Source: an uncultured Opitutaceae bacterium (GTDB lineage: Bacteria; Verrucomicrobiota; Verrucomicrobiia; Opitutales; Opitutaceae). From it: DNA of 7,089 nt. Below the pieces are notes generated by a model, which did not search any database, was not told the DNA's origin, and worked only from the letters and a program-made list of their open reading frames with translations. The stretch covers positions 1 through 7,089 of the forward strand of contig CAKZMS010000026.1 of NCBI GenBank assembly GCA_937128785.1, written 5' to 3'. The position numbers were made by a program, and so were the translations under genes. The number at the start of each line of letters is the position of its first letter. Position 1 is the first letter of the stretch. Shown here piece by piece: positions 6,699-7,089 of the stretch.

Positions 6699-6708
6699 GG
6701 AGAATTAA

Positions 6709-7089
6709 TCAGAGCGGGAGCTCGGTCGGGTTTTGGGCCGCGTGGGTGTGCTCCGGGCCGGCGAAAACGCGCAGCTTCTTGAGCATCTGACGGGCCAGAC
6801 GGTTTTTCGGCAGCATGCCTTTGACGGCGTGCTCGATGATGAACTGGGGATTGCGCGTGCGTTGCTCGGTGATGGAGCGGTAGCTCTCACCGCCGACGTA
6901 ACCCGAAAAGAACATATATTTCTTCTGCTCTTCTTTTTTGCCGGTCACGACGACCTTTTCGGCGTTAACAACGATGACATAGTCACCCGTGTCGACATGC
7001 GGCGTGTAAGTGGTCTTGTGGCGACCGCGCAATACGTTGGCGATCTTCACCGCCAGGCAGCCAAGCACCTGTCCCTCGGCATCGACAAT
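6709..7089 (-). CDS. rplM: 50S ribosomal protein L13 (5' end cut by window edge)
   Basis: Large-subunit ribosomal protein, an early 23S rRNA-binding assembly protein. 126 residues plus stop are visible; the frame is open at the right edge, and about 15 N-terminal residues are missing compared with the usual length of about 142. The visible part starts [10 protein letters not shown], continues with [14 protein letters not shown] and [19 protein letters not shown], then VTGKK. Near the C-terminus are [16 protein letters not shown] and [11 protein letters not shown], all typical L13 segments. It is the first gene of the rplM-rpsI pair, 10 bases ahead of rpsI. Confidence 0.97.
   Translation of the reverse strand: MVDAEGQVLGCLAVKIANVLRGRHKTTYTPHVDTGDYVIVVNAEKVVVTGKKEEQKKYMFFSGYVGGESYRSITEQRTRNPQFIIEHAVKGMLPKNRLARQMLKKLRVFAGPEHTHAAQNPTELPL

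Noticed and set aside
1..7089. A hidden defence, CRISPR, mobile or otherwise new multi-gene system
   Set aside because: All coding space is taken by seven recognisable families, spacers are at most about 200 bases, and no repeat-spacer array, transposase or inverted terminal repeat is visible.

Overview
The window is a compact, roughly 60% GC piece of bacterial chromosome. It holds most of an arginine-biosynthesis cluster next to the end of the rplM-rpsI ribosomal protein operon. My best guess for the host is a member of Verrucomicrobiota, probably Opitutae-like. The guess rests on the style of the ArgJ, ArgB and ArgD proteins, the near absence of Shine-Dalgarno sequences, and a secreted formylglycine sulfatase sitting among housekeeping genes. 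It is an inference, not a demonstrated assignment.

Layout: on the minus strand, transcribed from right to left, argB (acetylglutamate kinase, step 2) is followed by argD (acetylornithine aminotransferase, step 4), a secreted S1-type sulfatase, and argF (ornithine carbamoyltransferase, step 6), which leaves the window at base 1. argJ (glutamate N-acetyltransferase, steps 1 and 5) lies on the plus strand, divergent from argB across about 200 bases that probably hold both promoters. argJ converges on rpsI (S9). rpsI is preceded by rplM (L13), which is cut by the right edge. A clear intrinsic terminator for the rplM-rpsI transcript lies between rpsI and argJ. No spacer exceeds about 200 bases.

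How the genes work together: ArgJ transfers acetyl from N-acetylornithine to glutamate, ArgB phosphorylates N-acetylglutamate, ArgD makes N-acetylornithine, and ArgF turns the released ornithine into citrulline. argC (step 3) is not in the window. ArgB carries the N-terminal helix typical of arginine-inhibited hexameric enzymes, so feedback control by arginine is likely. The sulfatase has no obvious role in the pathway.

I see no CRISPR array, transposase, phage gene, toxin-antitoxin pair or clearly new multi-gene system. The most unusual points are: the visible C-terminus of ArgF lacks the family's HCLP catalytic motif where it should be; starts are preceded by C-rich pyrimidine runs instead of Shine-Dalgarno sequences; and the one good Shine-Dalgarno in the divergent region precedes an arginine-rich small reading frame overlapping the start of argJ.
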